Positions 47,901 to 55,861 of a DNA stretch of 64,000 nucleotides are shown here, piece after piece. Numbering within the stretch: the stretch's first letter is position 1; each line of letters starts with the position of its first letter. The notes under the pieces were generated by a model, which saw nothing but the letters and a program-made list of their open reading frames with translations, was not told the origin of the DNA and ran no database searches. Source of the stretch: Tetracentron sinense (Eukaryota > Streptophyta > Magnoliopsida > Trochodendrales > Trochodendraceae); NCBI GenBank assembly GCA_015143295.1, contig CM026551.1:10126499-10190498 (forward strand). Direction: 5' to 3'. Both the position numbers and the translations under genes were made by a program.

Positions 47901-49540
47901 GATGTAATCGTTAGGGTTCCTGACCAAGGATTAAAAACTCAGTTTCGAGGACCGTAAAGGTCGCAACCGAAACTGATATGTATCGGCGATATGTATCGGT
48001 TTCGGACATTTTCTATTTTATTTCTATTTTGTTGAAAAAATTCCAAAAAATCACAATAAGTTTTTATATAAATAAGGCAGTGGATGAGTAACAACTTTCA
48101 TCTAAAGTCAATATCATGTAGAAATAATGAAATATAGGCCAATAGATGAGTTGAAAGTAGAAACATAGTGCTAGAGGCCAAGGCCATATAGAATTATGGG
48201 TTGACGCATCATCATCATTATCTCTATTTGGTTGAAAGTAAGGCTGGTGGTAGAGATTTTCATAGTGTTGGGCTTGGGCATAGTTGTGTGAGAATAAGCC
48301 ACTGAAAAAATCATGTGCAAGAGGGTTTTTCAGGGGTTTACGCCTTACGGAATCCCTTTTATTTCAAGGCGTCGACCAAGTCCTATGCTGAAACCGTTTA
48401 TTGTAACCCATTTTATTTCAAGGCGCCGACCAAGTCCTACGTTGAAACCGTTATGCATCGTGGGACTTGCCCGGTACGTAACGGTTTCGGGCGAGTCTTA
48501 TAATCCCTTAAGAAAACATGTATCGGTTAAGAATACCGGATCAGGTCTTACCGAAACTGATACGTATCAGGTGTTAAGTATCAGTTTCAGTGTTTTTTCA
48601 ATCCATGGTCTTGACCAGCCGAAGCAGTTGTCTAGGCATTGCATCAGCAGTCCTTGGAATTGGACTACATTGGTAAAACTCGGCCGTCATGCTTGGCTTG
48701 CCATTATACAATGTCTTTCTAAATAGTAACTATACGGAGGGTTTGGAGTTTTGACTTGTGAAAACTATTCCATTCTCTCCCCTATCATCCCTAACAGGTA
48801 ACAACACCCCGAATACCTCTGGCCCTCCAGATACATGGGTTTCTCACTTTTGTAAGCACTTTTGGTCTCCACCTCTTAATCTATAGTCCAAACCTAGATT
48901 GTAATGCCTTAAATTTTTTTTTTGGATTATGATCAAGTTACCATTAAATGTTTTTGTTCTTTCAATTGGTGTTGTATTGGATTTAACTTCATATATTATC
49001 CTGTTATTCTTTTCATTTCAAGTCCCTCCCCACCCCCTCACATAAAAAGAAAGAGAAAATGTCAGTGAAAATTCCCACATGAAATGTGGTCGCTCTCACA
49101 GGATGAACCCCGAGGCCAATCTCCTACCAGCTCCATCACCTCGGAAGGGAAAACTAGAAGCCCATGCGATGCTAACATGATTAAAATAAGTAGTCCAAAC
49201 CTTTTATTTTCATAAACATCTTAGGAACATTTGACCGTTAGAATCGTCTGCACTGAAGATTTATCTTATGATATAGCTGCAATTCTCTCATTTTTGGAGA
49301 GCAATTATTAGTATTGACTTGTATTTGCAACTTTTACAGCTTATTTATGTTCCAGTCAGTCAGTCAGCATTTTCTATTCTAGTTAATAGCTTATTGATCT
49401 ATTTATGTTCTTTGAAATTTTGCAGGATAAGAAAATTTCCTGGGCAAACTGAGCCAACTATGAGTGCAGAAGTAGAGTTGATTTCCACCATGACAGAAAA
49501 GAAGTCTTGGACTAGGCCACCAATCCAAATGGAATTTCAG
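17720..49540 (+). CDS. AP2M: AP-2 clathrin adaptor complex subunit mu, last exon beyond window
   Basis: Medium subunit of the AP-2 complex, which selects cargo for clathrin-mediated endocytosis at the plasma membrane. Exons: 17720-17802, 19872-20049, 23879-23969, 25323-25417, 25603-25692, 25771-25819, 25904-26042, 34286-34402, 46182-46272, 46359-46501, 49426-49540. All are GT-AG, the phases agree, and the 397 codons are uninterrupted. It starts [20 protein letters not shown], as in Arabidopsis AP2M (438 aa). The N-terminal longin-like domain (~1-140) is followed by the mu-homology domain. Thr163 in [11 protein letters not shown] matches the mammalian AAK1 site, and Phe181, Asp183 and Lys210 match the YxxPhi pocket. 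The remaining pocket Trp/Arg lie in the family's final 41 residues, which I could not find up to 64000. Introns 7, 8 and 11 are 8.2, 11.8 and over 14.4 kb, filled with transposons and virus relics. Confidence 0.97.
17953..17980. repeat. AT microsatellite in AP2M intron 1
   Basis: About 13 AT units just downstream of exon 1, in transcribed but non-coding sequence. Confidence 0.9.
18962..19019. repeat. 28-bp direct repeat, two copies
   Basis: CATTCATTAAGCGTCTGATG, then ATACTCTT, is followed directly by a nearly identical copy (CATTCATAAAGCGTCTGATG, ATACTCTT). The two differ at one base. It lies in intron 1 of AP2M, ~50 bp upstream of a hAT MITE. Confidence 0.9.
19069..19398. mobile_element. 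hAT-type MITE, CATAGT family copy 3, in AP2M intron 1
   Basis: Begins CATAGTTACC and ends TAACTATG, with perfect 8-bp target repeats CTAGTGAC at 19061-19068 and 19399-19406. 330 bp, AT-rich, non-coding. It shares ends with the copies at 3222-3757 and 8507-8874. Confidence 0.92.
20625..22296 (+). mobile_element. Ty1/Copia relic (gag to early integrase), AP2M intron 2
   Basis: A fossil in sense with AP2M. Recognisable parts in order are a UBN2-type gag region (around 20730-21100), a CCHC zinc knuckle ([14 protein letters not shown], around 21547), the protease start ([11 protein letters not shown], around 21667) and the beginning of the integrase (HSDV, around 22220). No flanking LTRs of its own were seen. 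It is clearly old and broken, with several breaks. It stops at the LTR of the next Copia relic, which appears to have inserted into it. Confidence 0.8.
22298..23338 (+). mobile_element. second Ty1/Copia relic: LTR, primer-binding site and partial gag
   Basis: A short LTR (about 22298-22465, starting TGTTGATATATG) is followed by TTGGTATCAGAGC (22468-22480), the initiator tRNA-Met primer-binding site typical of Copia. An untranslated leader and a gag fragment from about 23042 follow. The element is 3'-truncated and broken, with a few breaks. It lies inside or against the older Copia relic at 20625-22296. Confidence 0.75.
23339..23674. mobile_element. CGATACGTATCG-type MITE-like repeat, copy A
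   Basis: The right end is CCGAAACCGTATTTTTAATC followed by CTTGG. The left end CATGGAAATAAAAATCATCG is a diverged inverse. Internal words such as GATACGTATCG and CCGATACAT recur in the element at 47928-48610. Target duplication unclear. Confidence 0.55.
24355..24452. repeat. ~50-bp imperfect tandem duplication
   Basis: AATTCATTACTG, CTAGTTACTGCTGCA and AGCATGATCA occur in the same order twice. Located in AP2M intron 3. Confidence 0.75.
24716..25105. repeat. 200-bp tandem duplication in AP2M intron 3
   Basis: Unit 1 starts ATGCCCACTGGATATATAG at 24716 and unit 2 starts ATGCCCAGTGGACATATAG at 24916, so the period is 200 bp. Both contain CTGCCTCATTTATCATTCAG, CACCATGCTT-like and TTTAGTATAGAGTC words. 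Units differ at scattered bases, so the duplication is moderately old. Unit 2 ends ~220 bp before exon 4. Confidence 0.85.
26142..26151 (+). other. candidate 10-nt poison microexon in AP2M intron 7
   Basis: TGCTGATCTG lies between a good acceptor (CTTTTTAAA, pyrimidine tract, TTAACAG) and a consensus donor GTGAGT. It starts with T, as exon 8 does. The normal joint is exon 7 (ends AG at 26042) to exon 8 (34286). Inclusion of the 10 nt would shift exon 8 to read TGG TAA and stop at once. Whether it is ever used is unknown. Confidence 0.35.
26152..27639. other. AP2M intron 7, left part: no feature recognised
   Basis: AT-rich intron DNA. Open frames at 26357-26758 and 26782-26973 (minus) resemble no protein family I can identify. 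From ~27650 pararetrovirus-like sequence begins. Confidence 0.5.
27640..28880 (+). mobile_element. endogenous pararetrovirus relic (Caulimoviridae), RT/RNase H region, + arm
   Basis: A fossil. The region shows the RNase H end of a caulimovirid polymerase, with the sequence around [13 protein letters not shown] (near 28040) and NAMTREL, the position of the family's LADxLTRE motif. Non-coding viral flank follows to about 28880. It is broken, with many breaks. A second copy lies in opposite orientation at 29515-30890, so the two form arms of an inverted repeat with ~600 bp between them. Confidence 0.65.
29515..30890 (-). mobile_element. endogenous pararetrovirus relic (Caulimoviridae), RT/RNase H region, - arm
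   Basis: A fossil on the minus strand covering the same part of the polymerase as the + arm. It includes the RNase H start (words like [18 protein letters not shown], around 30670), [16 protein letters not shown], and FTVERVP followed by NAMTR near 30330. It is better preserved than the + arm but also broken by several breaks. A TATAAATAG word near 29510 may come from the viral promoter. Petuvirus- or Florendovirus-like relatives are the likeliest source; the genus is not certain. Confidence 0.65.
30930..31810 (-). mobile_element. endogenous pararetrovirus relic, movement-protein-like region
   Basis: A fossil on the minus strand. Words such as YKFVHI and [20 protein letters not shown] match, by eye, the pattern of caulimovirid 30K-type movement proteins (YIHIG and NFxxSLxDxN). 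It is broken, with a few breaks, and carries a recent 129-bp internal duplication (31272-31529). It joins the polymerase arm at 29515-30890 in the same orientation, as in a viral genome. Confidence 0.5.
31272..31529. repeat. 129-bp perfect-phase tandem duplication
   Basis: Unit 1 (31272-31400) and unit 2 (31401-31529) both start ATATGCACAAACTTATATTT and end TGTATTAGGTTG. I see a single substitution between them (AAGCTGG against AAGCCGG), so the duplication is very recent. It lies inside the movement-protein-like virus relic. Confidence 0.95.
31820..32085. mobile_element. MITE with GGACCGCG inverted ends
   Basis: GGAAACGGACCGCGTGGTC with AGCTGAC inside on the left pairs with GTCAGCT and GACCTCGCGGTCCCCTTC on the right. 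~265 bp, foldback, non-coding, in AP2M intron 7 between virus relics. Target duplication not resolved. Confidence 0.55.
32320..33530 (+). mobile_element. pararetrovirus-like relic, acidic coat-like region and aspartic protease
   Basis: A fossil on the plus strand. An acidic Ser-rich segment (from about 32325) is followed by a retroviral-type aspartic protease start, FIDTGG, near 32765. Downstream frames continue to about 33240. The order fits the coat-protease part of a Caulimoviridae polyprotein, though a Gypsy-type origin is not excluded. It is broken, with several breaks. Confidence 0.45.
33531..34285. other. AP2M intron 7, right part: nothing recognised
   Basis: AT-rich intron sequence leading to the exon 8 acceptor (CCTTTTACAG at 34285). 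No repeat or coding feature is evident. Confidence 0.5.
34403..35291. other. AP2M intron 8, left part
   Basis: A stretch at about 34850-34925 (TTTTGGGGTTGGCTGTAAGA, then CCATGCCATCAGCTAGAATG) resembles a dispersed plant repeat often seen next to LINE-type tails. Otherwise there is no identifiable feature before the Copia element. Confidence 0.35.
35297..40752 (-). mobile_element. Ty1/Copia retrotransposon, nearly full length with both LTRs, antisense in AP2M intron 8
   Basis: A fossil of ~5.46 kb with 5-bp target repeats TATGT (35292-35296, 40753-40757). LTRs are at 35297-35481 (3') and 40509-40752 (5'), with a primer-binding site for initiator tRNA-Met at 40497-40508 and a polypurine tract at 35482-35490. 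Reading the minus strand, parts are: gag of the UBN2 type (~39784-39340), CCHC knuckle (~39000), protease region (~38650), integrase (~38200-37400, with the DNGGEYTS motif), reverse transcriptase (~37050-36380) and RNase H (~36000-35500, with ADIMTKG). It is broken by roughly six to ten breaks and cannot be autonomous. The aligned LTRs differ by only about six substitutions, so it is fairly young, probably a few million years. Confidence 0.93.
40860..41315. mobile_element. GAGTTACTCG-rich MITE with 10-bp flanking repeats
   Basis: Left end AGTTTGAAAACTCGG and right end GAGTTTTTGAACCATGG are imperfect inverses. GTGTGGACAT flanks both sides (40850-40859, 41316-41325). The interior is rich in CGAGTTACTCG and GAGTCGAGT words. 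~456 bp, non-coding. The duplication may be 8 bp (hAT) with 2 bp of chance match. Confidence 0.75.
41326..42461. other. AP2M intron 8, nothing recognised
   Basis: Intron DNA with several chance open frames (41524-41922, 41944-42264). None resembles a known protein or repeat. Confidence 0.4.
42470..42741. mobile_element. hAT-type MITE (TAGGGTGTTAA ends), 272 bp
   Basis: Begins TAGGGTGTTAATGGACCAGG and ends TTGACAGCCCTA, with perfect 8-bp target repeats GTTCTCAG at 42462-42469 and 42742-42749. A ~31-bp duplication of the left end (GGGTGT-AATGGA-CAGGCTGGCCTGC) sits just inside. Non-coding. Confidence 0.92.
42750..44740. other. AP2M intron 8, nothing recognised
   Basis: No gene, RNA or clear repeat structure is visible in this ~2-kb part of the intron. 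Confidence 0.4.
44750..45300 (+). mobile_element. LINE (L1 clade) 3' fragment with RNase H-like domain
   Basis: [20 protein letters not shown] at about 44797 matches the start of the RNase H-like domain at the end of plant L1 ORF2. [13 protein letters not shown] near 45112 matches its final conserved part, normally ADxLAKEG. Frame changes separate the two. The stretch ends near 45290 in an A-rich tail (CAATCAAAAAAAG). It is 5'-truncated and lies in sense with AP2M. Confidence 0.7.
45301..46181. other. AP2M intron 8, end: nothing recognised
   Basis: AT-rich intron sequence up to the exon 9 acceptor (TTGTTTCCATAG at 46181). Confidence 0.4.
47040..47105 (-). repeat. possible SINE head with Pol III A/B boxes
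   Basis: On the minus strand TGGTTAACGGC (A-box-like) is followed ~30 bp later by GGTTCAAAACC (B-box-like). That spacing fits a tRNA-derived SINE promoter. No full tRNA fold is seen and no 3' tail was located, so this is tentative. Confidence 0.3.
47928..48612. mobile_element. CGATACGTATCG-type MITE-like element, copy B, in AP2M intron 10
   Basis: The left end CCAAGGATTAAAAACTC pairs with the right end GTTTTTTCAATCCATGG. TCCTGACC/TCTTGACC-like words flank it, so the target duplication may be diverged. Internal words (CGAAACTGATACGTATC, CGGTTTCGG) match the shorter copy at 23339-23674. Two ~57-bp tandem units at 48346-48452 share TTTTATTTCAAGGCG-CGACC and GAAACCGTT. Confidence 0.6.
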
Positions 49541-49694
49541 GTGCCACATTAATTATCCTTTACTTTTACATTATATTATCAAATATTACTTTCATTGGGT
49601 GGTTAATGTCAAAATGCACAGTTAAGGTAGTGAAAGGACGGATGTGCAATCATCACACTTGTGTTTATTTTATTCTACTTCATTTTTACTTTGT

Positions 49695-50790
49695 GCCCCT
49701 ATATTTTCTTCGAGAATCTCTTCTCAATTTGTCCCTCAAACTCTCCTGCATTAAACCCTAGAATATGGAGTTGGATGCAACAATGTAAAAATAAAATGAG
49801 ATGGTAGGGTATGGTTGGGCATTGAGGTGCTTTCTTCTAATTGAAGATGCTAAATGGAGCAATCAAGCCAATAGGTGAAAAATCTAAGGGTCCAAAGAAC
49901 AATAATTCATGTCTGCTCAAGGATAAAACTGCTTTTGGTTCCAAATTCACCACATCGACTTCCAATGTTTGCATTTTCCATTCAGCGTCCATTCACAGCT
50001 TCGTTTTTACACAGATAGGATAGTCCAAACTCCAAAGTGCTTGGGCTCCTATACTTCAAAAACAACCATTCTTATTGAAGATGACAGTCTGAATGGTGGT
50101 TAGAGAGGATTGAGTTTTGGAAGTAGTAGTGTTGCAATTATCAGGTTGGATAAGGAAGATAGAATCTTTAGAGGTATTCTGATGGATGTCGATGATGGTG
50201 AATTCTATCCAGAGTGGTTAGGATGGATCATGGATGCCCAATAATCACATTTGGGTTTTGTTTTATTGTGTTTCATTTTTTACTTTACAACCATATATTT
50301 TCTTTGAGAATCTCTTTTCTATCTCTCTGTTACAACTCTCCACTATTGAACCCTACAGTATGGAGCTGGATGCAAGAATGAACAATAATATGAGATGCTT
50401 CGGGGGCATCAAGGTGCTTTCGTCCAAATGAAGATGCTAATTGGAGCAATCAGGCCAATAAGAGAAAAACTAGGGGTCGAAAGAACAATTAGTCATTGCT
50501 GCTCATGGACGATACTATTTTTGGTTCCAAATTCATCACATCGACCTCCAATGCACTCTCCATTCATCGTCCATTCACATCTTCAATTTACACGGATACG
50601 ATAGTCCAAAGTGCTTGAGCTTTCTTCTTTAAAAAAAACTATTTTTATTAAAGATGACACTCTGAACCATGCTTAGAGAGGGTTGATTTTGGAAGAGCAG
50701 CTTGCAATTGTAAGGTTGGATAAGGAAGATAAAAGAATCTCCTGTGGTCTTTTGAAGGATATTGATGATGGTGAGTTCTATTAAGAGCAA
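49695..50790 (+). repeat. ~550-bp direct duplication in the last AP2M intron
   Basis: Copy 1 (about 49695-50218) and copy 2 (about 50285-50787) share order and words: GAGAATCTCTT, ATGGAGYTGGATGCAA, AAGATGCTAAWTGGAGCAAT, TTGGTTCCAAATTCA, GATAGTCCAAA, AGATGACA and GGTTGGATAAGGAAGAT. Divergence is considerable. The source is not recognised. Confidence 0.8.
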
Positions 50791-50989
50791 AAAAGGGGTT
50801 CCTCTTGATGGCTTCTGCATTGATAGTTGATAGGGCTGCCTCTTTTTCTAGTTCTTGTCTAGGGATCTCAAGAGCACCTCATTATTTTTTGTTCCTTCTA
50901 GTTCTTCTCGTGGCTAATTAACTTTAATCTTAAGCAACATGATTAATGAAGTACCGACTACAGAGAAGAAGAGGATGAATTATTCTGTC

Positions 50990-51830
50990 AGTTCGCTAAG
51001 AAATCTAAAGAGATTGTAGACTTGTGAAGCCGGTCTAGATGATGACTAGATTTTTTTGGCGAGGAAAGTAATTAACTGCTCGAGGAATGACATCATGTGC
51101 TACAAATGTGGTAACAAGGTTACTTTTCTTGCATGTGCCCAAAGAAGAAATTATTCCTTATCATTGACCAGGAAAGAAGACAACGTAGTATCACATGGAA
51201 GCCTTGAGGGAGATGCTAAGTTGAAGTAGGTGGGTTGGGAGCTCGGGCTTCTCTTGGTTGAGTTTATGCACGTGTAAACTTCTCCTTAGTTTGTCTGTTT
51301 TTGTTCTTCCTTGTATTTCCCTTCACTTTTTTTAATAAAGTCTTCTTTACTGATCAAAAAAAAAAAAAAATCTGTAAAAATTCCCCAAGCCTGACTGTGC
51401 GTATTCATGCTCATACCCTTCAAGGCCAAGTTAGCCCACCTCTCAAGAGCTCCTCCTTAGCTACTTAAACAAAACAAATAGAGAAAAACAATGTAATCGT
51501 AGAGAAGAATGCTTGTATTGCTTGGAATCCAAGTGATTGCAACTCTGAGATGCCTCAGAAATGAGGAGCCCCCACTTTAGTTTAATTTGGTTTCCTTGGA
51601 ATTCAATACAGTTGCTGATGCCTATTGGTTTGCTAAGAAATCTAAAGAGATGGTAGGTACATGTGAATCCGATCGAGAGGATGACAAGAAATCTTAGGTG
51701 AGGAAAGTATTCAGTGGCATGAGAAATGGTATCATGTGCTACAATTGTGGGAAACAATGTTACTTTTCTTGCATGTATCCAAATAGGAAATGTCTCCTCA
51801 TTTATGAGGGAAGAAGACAACATAGTTTCA
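50990..51830 (+). repeat. duplicated segment with a CCHC-like motif
   Basis: Around 50995-51190 and 51640-51830 the words GCTAAGAAATCTAAAGAGAT, GAGGAAAGTA, ATCATGTGCTACAA-TGTGG and TTACTTTTCTTGCATGT occur in the same order. Translated, copy 2 gives CYNCGKQCYFSCMYPNRKC, a degenerate zinc knuckle like that of retroelement gag or LINE ORF1 proteins. Neither copy has an extended reading frame. Confidence 0.6.
51240..51371 (+). mobile_element. LINE 3' tail (5'-truncated copy)
   Basis: TTTTTTTAATAAAGTCTTCT followed by TTACTGATC and an A-run (about 51357-51371) resembles the 3' end of the large LINE at 59024 (TTTAATAAATGTTTCTCG, then A-run). It lies between the two copies of the duplicated CCHC segment. 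Confidence 0.55.
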
Positions 51831-52170
51831 TGACCTTCCTTAGACCATTTGGAATTTGTGCTTGCACCCCCTTGTACCCAGTAATCCTAGCTCCCAAGAG
51901 TGCCCCCTAAGCTACGTGCATAAAAGGAAGATAGAACATATGGGAATTGTGGAGAAGAGTGCTTGTAAGGAAGACAAGTGATTACTACTTTGAATTGCTT
52001 CATAATGTGGAGCCATCCCACTTAAATAGCTAAGGCCGTGTTCAATGGATGGCTAGGAAGACAAGTGATTTCAACTTTGAACTGCCGCAAAGGCAATGCT
52101 GTTAGTTTTGGGGATCACAGTTGGGAGTGGATACTTTGAGTGCATTAGCATGAACGACATGCCAATGAAG

Positions 52171-52321
52171 ATTTGCAGTCGTTGGTTGATGATTTAGATG
52201 AGGAGATACATCCAGTCAAGAGTGAAGATTTGCAGTCGTTGGTTATATTTGTACAGGCATTGGAAATTTGCAGTCGAAGGTAGATTTGCAGTCGGGATGA
52301 GTCTACGCAGATTTGCAGTCG
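52171..52321 (+). repeat. five irregular copies of ATTTGCAGTCG at the LINE 5' end
   Basis: Exact ATTTGCAGTCG occurs at 52171, 52228, 52266, 52284 and 52311, with spacings of 57, 38, 18 and 27 bp. They lie just upstream of LINE ORF1, where an internal promoter would be. Confidence 0.9.
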
Positions 52322-52399
52322 AAGCCAAGGCTTTTGATCTATTGGAGGTAAGCACTAAGGAGGGTCGTTGGTTGAAAATCTCAGAATCTAGCAGAAGGG

Positions 52400-55178
52400 G
52401 TCATAGGAGTACTTTTGGTTGCCGGAGGGAGCGATCCCATGGATGGAAAATTTGGTTTCAGAATGTCTGGTCAACAAGGGCTACTGCTTCAAGAAATATG
52501 GCGTGAAAGGGACTTCAATACTAGGGGAGAATTGAAGCAATTTTTCAGGGGAGAGTATATGGTCTTTCAATCATTTTTGATCAGTGGAAAAGGAGGGAGT
52601 TTATGTGTCCCGAGGGGTGGAAAAAACGCGGGATGGAGAGCTCTTGTGGATGCTCTATCGTCGTTCAGGGCTCCGGCTACTCCTAGCAGGAGTGTTGGTC
52701 TTCAAAAGAGACAGTAGCTCCGATTAATTCTGGGGGAGGCAATCAGGTGGGCTCTATCTTGTCACCAAGGTGGGGCCTTCGCAGCCATGTTGAAATGGTT
52801 CAGGGGGTTAGCAAGATTGTCGTGGATTTAGATGCTGGGGTGTTCCATCAATGGGCAGATGCAGTGGTTTGCACGCTGAGCAAGTCGCGATCAAAATCGT
52901 TATGGGTTGAGGTAGTTCAACTTCTCCAACAGCTGGTTCCAATAGAATCCAAGGTCACGATCTTCCCATTTGAACCATTTCGAGCAGTTTCCATCCAAAG
53001 CAAGGGTCCTCTATTTTTAGAATTTGCAATAATCAAAGTTTTCACTTGGGAAGTGGCGCTGAGGTGGGTTTCCGTCGGTGGTGGCCGGCGTCGAATGCCC
53101 AGTCATTTACTGGTTTGACTCAAACTCGTTGGCTCGTTTTGAAGGGGATTCCTTTTCATCTTTGGGTGCCATCGGTTTTTTCACAGATTGGGCAGATCTG
53201 TGGCTCTTTGGTAGCCGTGCATCCTTCTACGCAAAAGCTTGAGGATCTAGCAGCTGCTAAGATTCAAGTTCTCCACGGACAATTGCTCTAAACTTTCATT
53301 CGATCTCTTACCCAGTAGAGATTTCTCTTTGGGAGGAGGAAGCTTGTGAACCTGGCAAGGCTTCGTCGGAATTCCCAAAATTTTGGCAGTGTTCAAGTAA
53401 GGTGAGGGATGAGCATTGTTCCGGCAAGCCACGTGGCGTAAATTGGATGGAGGACGACCCAAATTCGGCCCATCATAGCCCTCCTCTGCAATGCATTCCC
53501 ATTAGTAGAAATTCAGAACCTAATCCTGTAGATGGCAGGTTCGAGATTGCCATTGCTGCAAAAGTAGATCAAAAAGTAACCCTTCCTTCTTCCCCTCATC
53601 GGCTACTAGGGAAGGGGGTATAGGGTCCTGGAGGGACTTTCCATAAGGAGGGTTCAAATTTGAATTTGAATCATAAATCAATCGACAGTTGTCCCTGGCG
53701 AAATCGCTGGCGTAGCATGCGGAGGAAGAAATGCCGAATGCAGAGGCATCCCATTGAGTTCATTGGTAGTGATAGGGCAGAGAAGGTTAAGATCCACCCT
53801 AGAGGTGTCTCCCTTCGGATTGTTGAGATAGGGGTTGTTTGGACCACATGGGCCCTAATGAAGTATCGTATGAGAATAATGGGCTTAATGTCGCGGGGCT
53901 ACTCTTTAGGCCTGAGGTCCAGGGGGTTAGGGGCTCAAGTGTATCGGGCTCAGCAGGATTGTATGTTAGCCCGGTAGCACCGAACTGTTTAGGGCCAGAG
54001 GGCTTGGTGGATTCGGGTCCATGTGATCTTGACTCTATATTTAAGAGGCCTGGGTCGGTTTCAGGTGAGTTATGTTCGTCTTATCTAGGAGGCCCTGTGT
54101 GGCCGGAATTAGGGATGGGGAACTCGTTCGACGGTAAGATCAAGAGCAGCCAGCGGTTCTTAGCAAAGGCCGATCAAGTTTCGGGGGGCGAAACAGAGGC
54201 CATTAGACTCGGCGACGAGCTTGAGAGGCTTCCACAAAGTTCGTTTCGCGAGGAAGCAGAGTCTCTATTCATAGAGATGGGCCAGTATGGTGGGTGGCGA
54301 GTTCTCAGTGGCAGGCGATTGAGAAGGGTGGGGGTAAAGCTTGACTAGGGAGAACAGGGCCGGAAAAGGTTAGTTTGGGACTTTCTAAAGCAAGTTTCAA
54401 TCAAGTCTATTGCAGAAGGGGTAGGATACAAGGTTGGGCTCTAGCGTTGTGGGTGCTCAGAGTTAGTGGTGTGGCCCTTGTTTAAAATCATTAGTGATCA
54501 AACCCTCGCCTCCTCCTAGCAAAGGCGATGCAGCTGTCCCAATCGAGCCGATCAGTTCCAGGGGGGTCTTGGTTACTTAGGAGAAGTGGTAGCGGGGACT
54601 CTTTGGGTTCCAGTACAAAGTCCTTGGCGAAGCCACGACATAGATTATCTGGCCAAGTAGAGGCAGGCATAGACTCTAATGTGTGGGTAAACTGGGATGG
54701 CTTGTTAGGGCAGGATGGAGGAAGTGAGTAGGTGGCACCGTTAAAAGAAATAAATGGTATGTCCCAGTTGGCATCAAGGGTTAGAGACTCATTTGATAAT
54801 GAACTGGCATCGTCCTTGGAGGAAGGGGACTTTATAGACGATTGTGACAATTGGGTTACTGAGTCGGAGTACTCCCATGAGGGTTCTAGCGATGAGGAAG
54901 GTATGTGGAGGCTGCAAGTCGCTAATCCGGTAGTGGAGGAAGAGAGATTAGAAGAAGTGGAATCGTGTGCCGTTGGTTCTGATGCTGAGGAGGCCGAGGA
55001 AGGAAAATTGACGTGGAGGGAGTTCCTGGCAAATGTGGCTAAATCAGTGGAGGTGAGTCAAGTCTTGGCACTACGGTTTGTTGGAGGTGAGAAACAGGTG
55101 ATAGACTTTTTTACAGATCTTGAAGATAGGGAGGAGAGAGGGCTGGGAGGCCAAGGCGTAAGGGGGGCGGAGGTTTGA
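52400..55178 (+). pseudogene. LINE ORF1 (DUF4283-type nucleic-acid-binding protein), disrupted
   Basis: The region starts with a frame containing LLLQEIWRERDFNTRGELKQ near 52480 and GKGGSLCVPRGGKNAGWRAL near 52590, the N-terminal pattern of plant L1 ORF1. The central WLVLKGIPFHLWVPSVFSQI near 53131 is DUF4283-like. The 3' part (54732-55178) is acidic and ends in REERGLGGQG. ORF2 begins 51 bp after its stop. Several frame changes break it up. The usual CCHC knuckle is not evident. Confidence 0.7.
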
Positions 55179-55843
55179 AGGTTGTAAGGGGAGGAGGAGG
55201 TTGTTGGATTGGGGTTTGTGGTTTTTTCATGAAGATACTTTCGTGGAATGTTAGGGGGTTGGGGAGGGGGGAGAGGAGGTTGGATGTGAGGGGTTTGTTG
55301 CGGAAGATTGAGCCAGACCTTGTTGCAATCCAGGATACCAAATTGGAGGCGATGAATGATAGGGTAATTTCAGAAGTGTGGGATATCAGATATGTGGACT
55401 GGGTGTATGTGGCTTTGGTGGGGGCTTCGGGGGGGCAGTTGGTGATGTGGGATTGCTTAGTTTATGAGAAGATGGAGGTTTTCTTGGGGGAGTTTTCGAT
55501 TTCCATTCGTTTCAGGGGGGGTGGGGGTTGAGTTTGAGTGGATTTTCACCTCGATGTATGGACCAAATCTGCGAATCTTAAGAACAAATTTTTGGGCTGA
55601 ATTAGAAGGGATTTCGGCAAGATGGCAACTTCCGTGGTGTGTGATGGGTGATTTTAATGTGATTAGATTCCCTGGGGATAAGAAGGGAGGGACATCCAAG
55701 AGAATTTCTCGTAGCATGAGAGACTTTTCAGCATTCATTAATGGGCAGGGACTGCTTGACCCTTCGTTGAAAGGAGCTAAGTTTACTTGGAATGATAAAA
55801 GGAGGCCTCCGATAATGTGCAGATTGGATAGGGCTCTTTATTC

Positions 55844-55861
55844 GGGGGGGGGGGGGGGGGG
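55844..55861. repeat. G18 homopolymer
   Basis: Eighteen consecutive G residues in LINE ORF2, followed by an imperfect GAGAAGTTTCCAAATATT duplication. Long G runs are prone to replication slippage and to sequencing error, so the exact length is doubtful. Confidence 0.85.

Noticed and set aside
49541-49553. reading through after exon 11 (V-P-H then stop) as the natural end of AP2M
   Set aside because: The sequence after CAG is a GTGCCA donor, and the family continues with about 41 conserved residues that include the YxxPhi-pocket Trp and Arg.
54491-54850. 119-residue minus-strand frame and other minus-strand frames within 52400-58930
   Set aside because: They are shadows of the LINE coding sequence on the plus strand.
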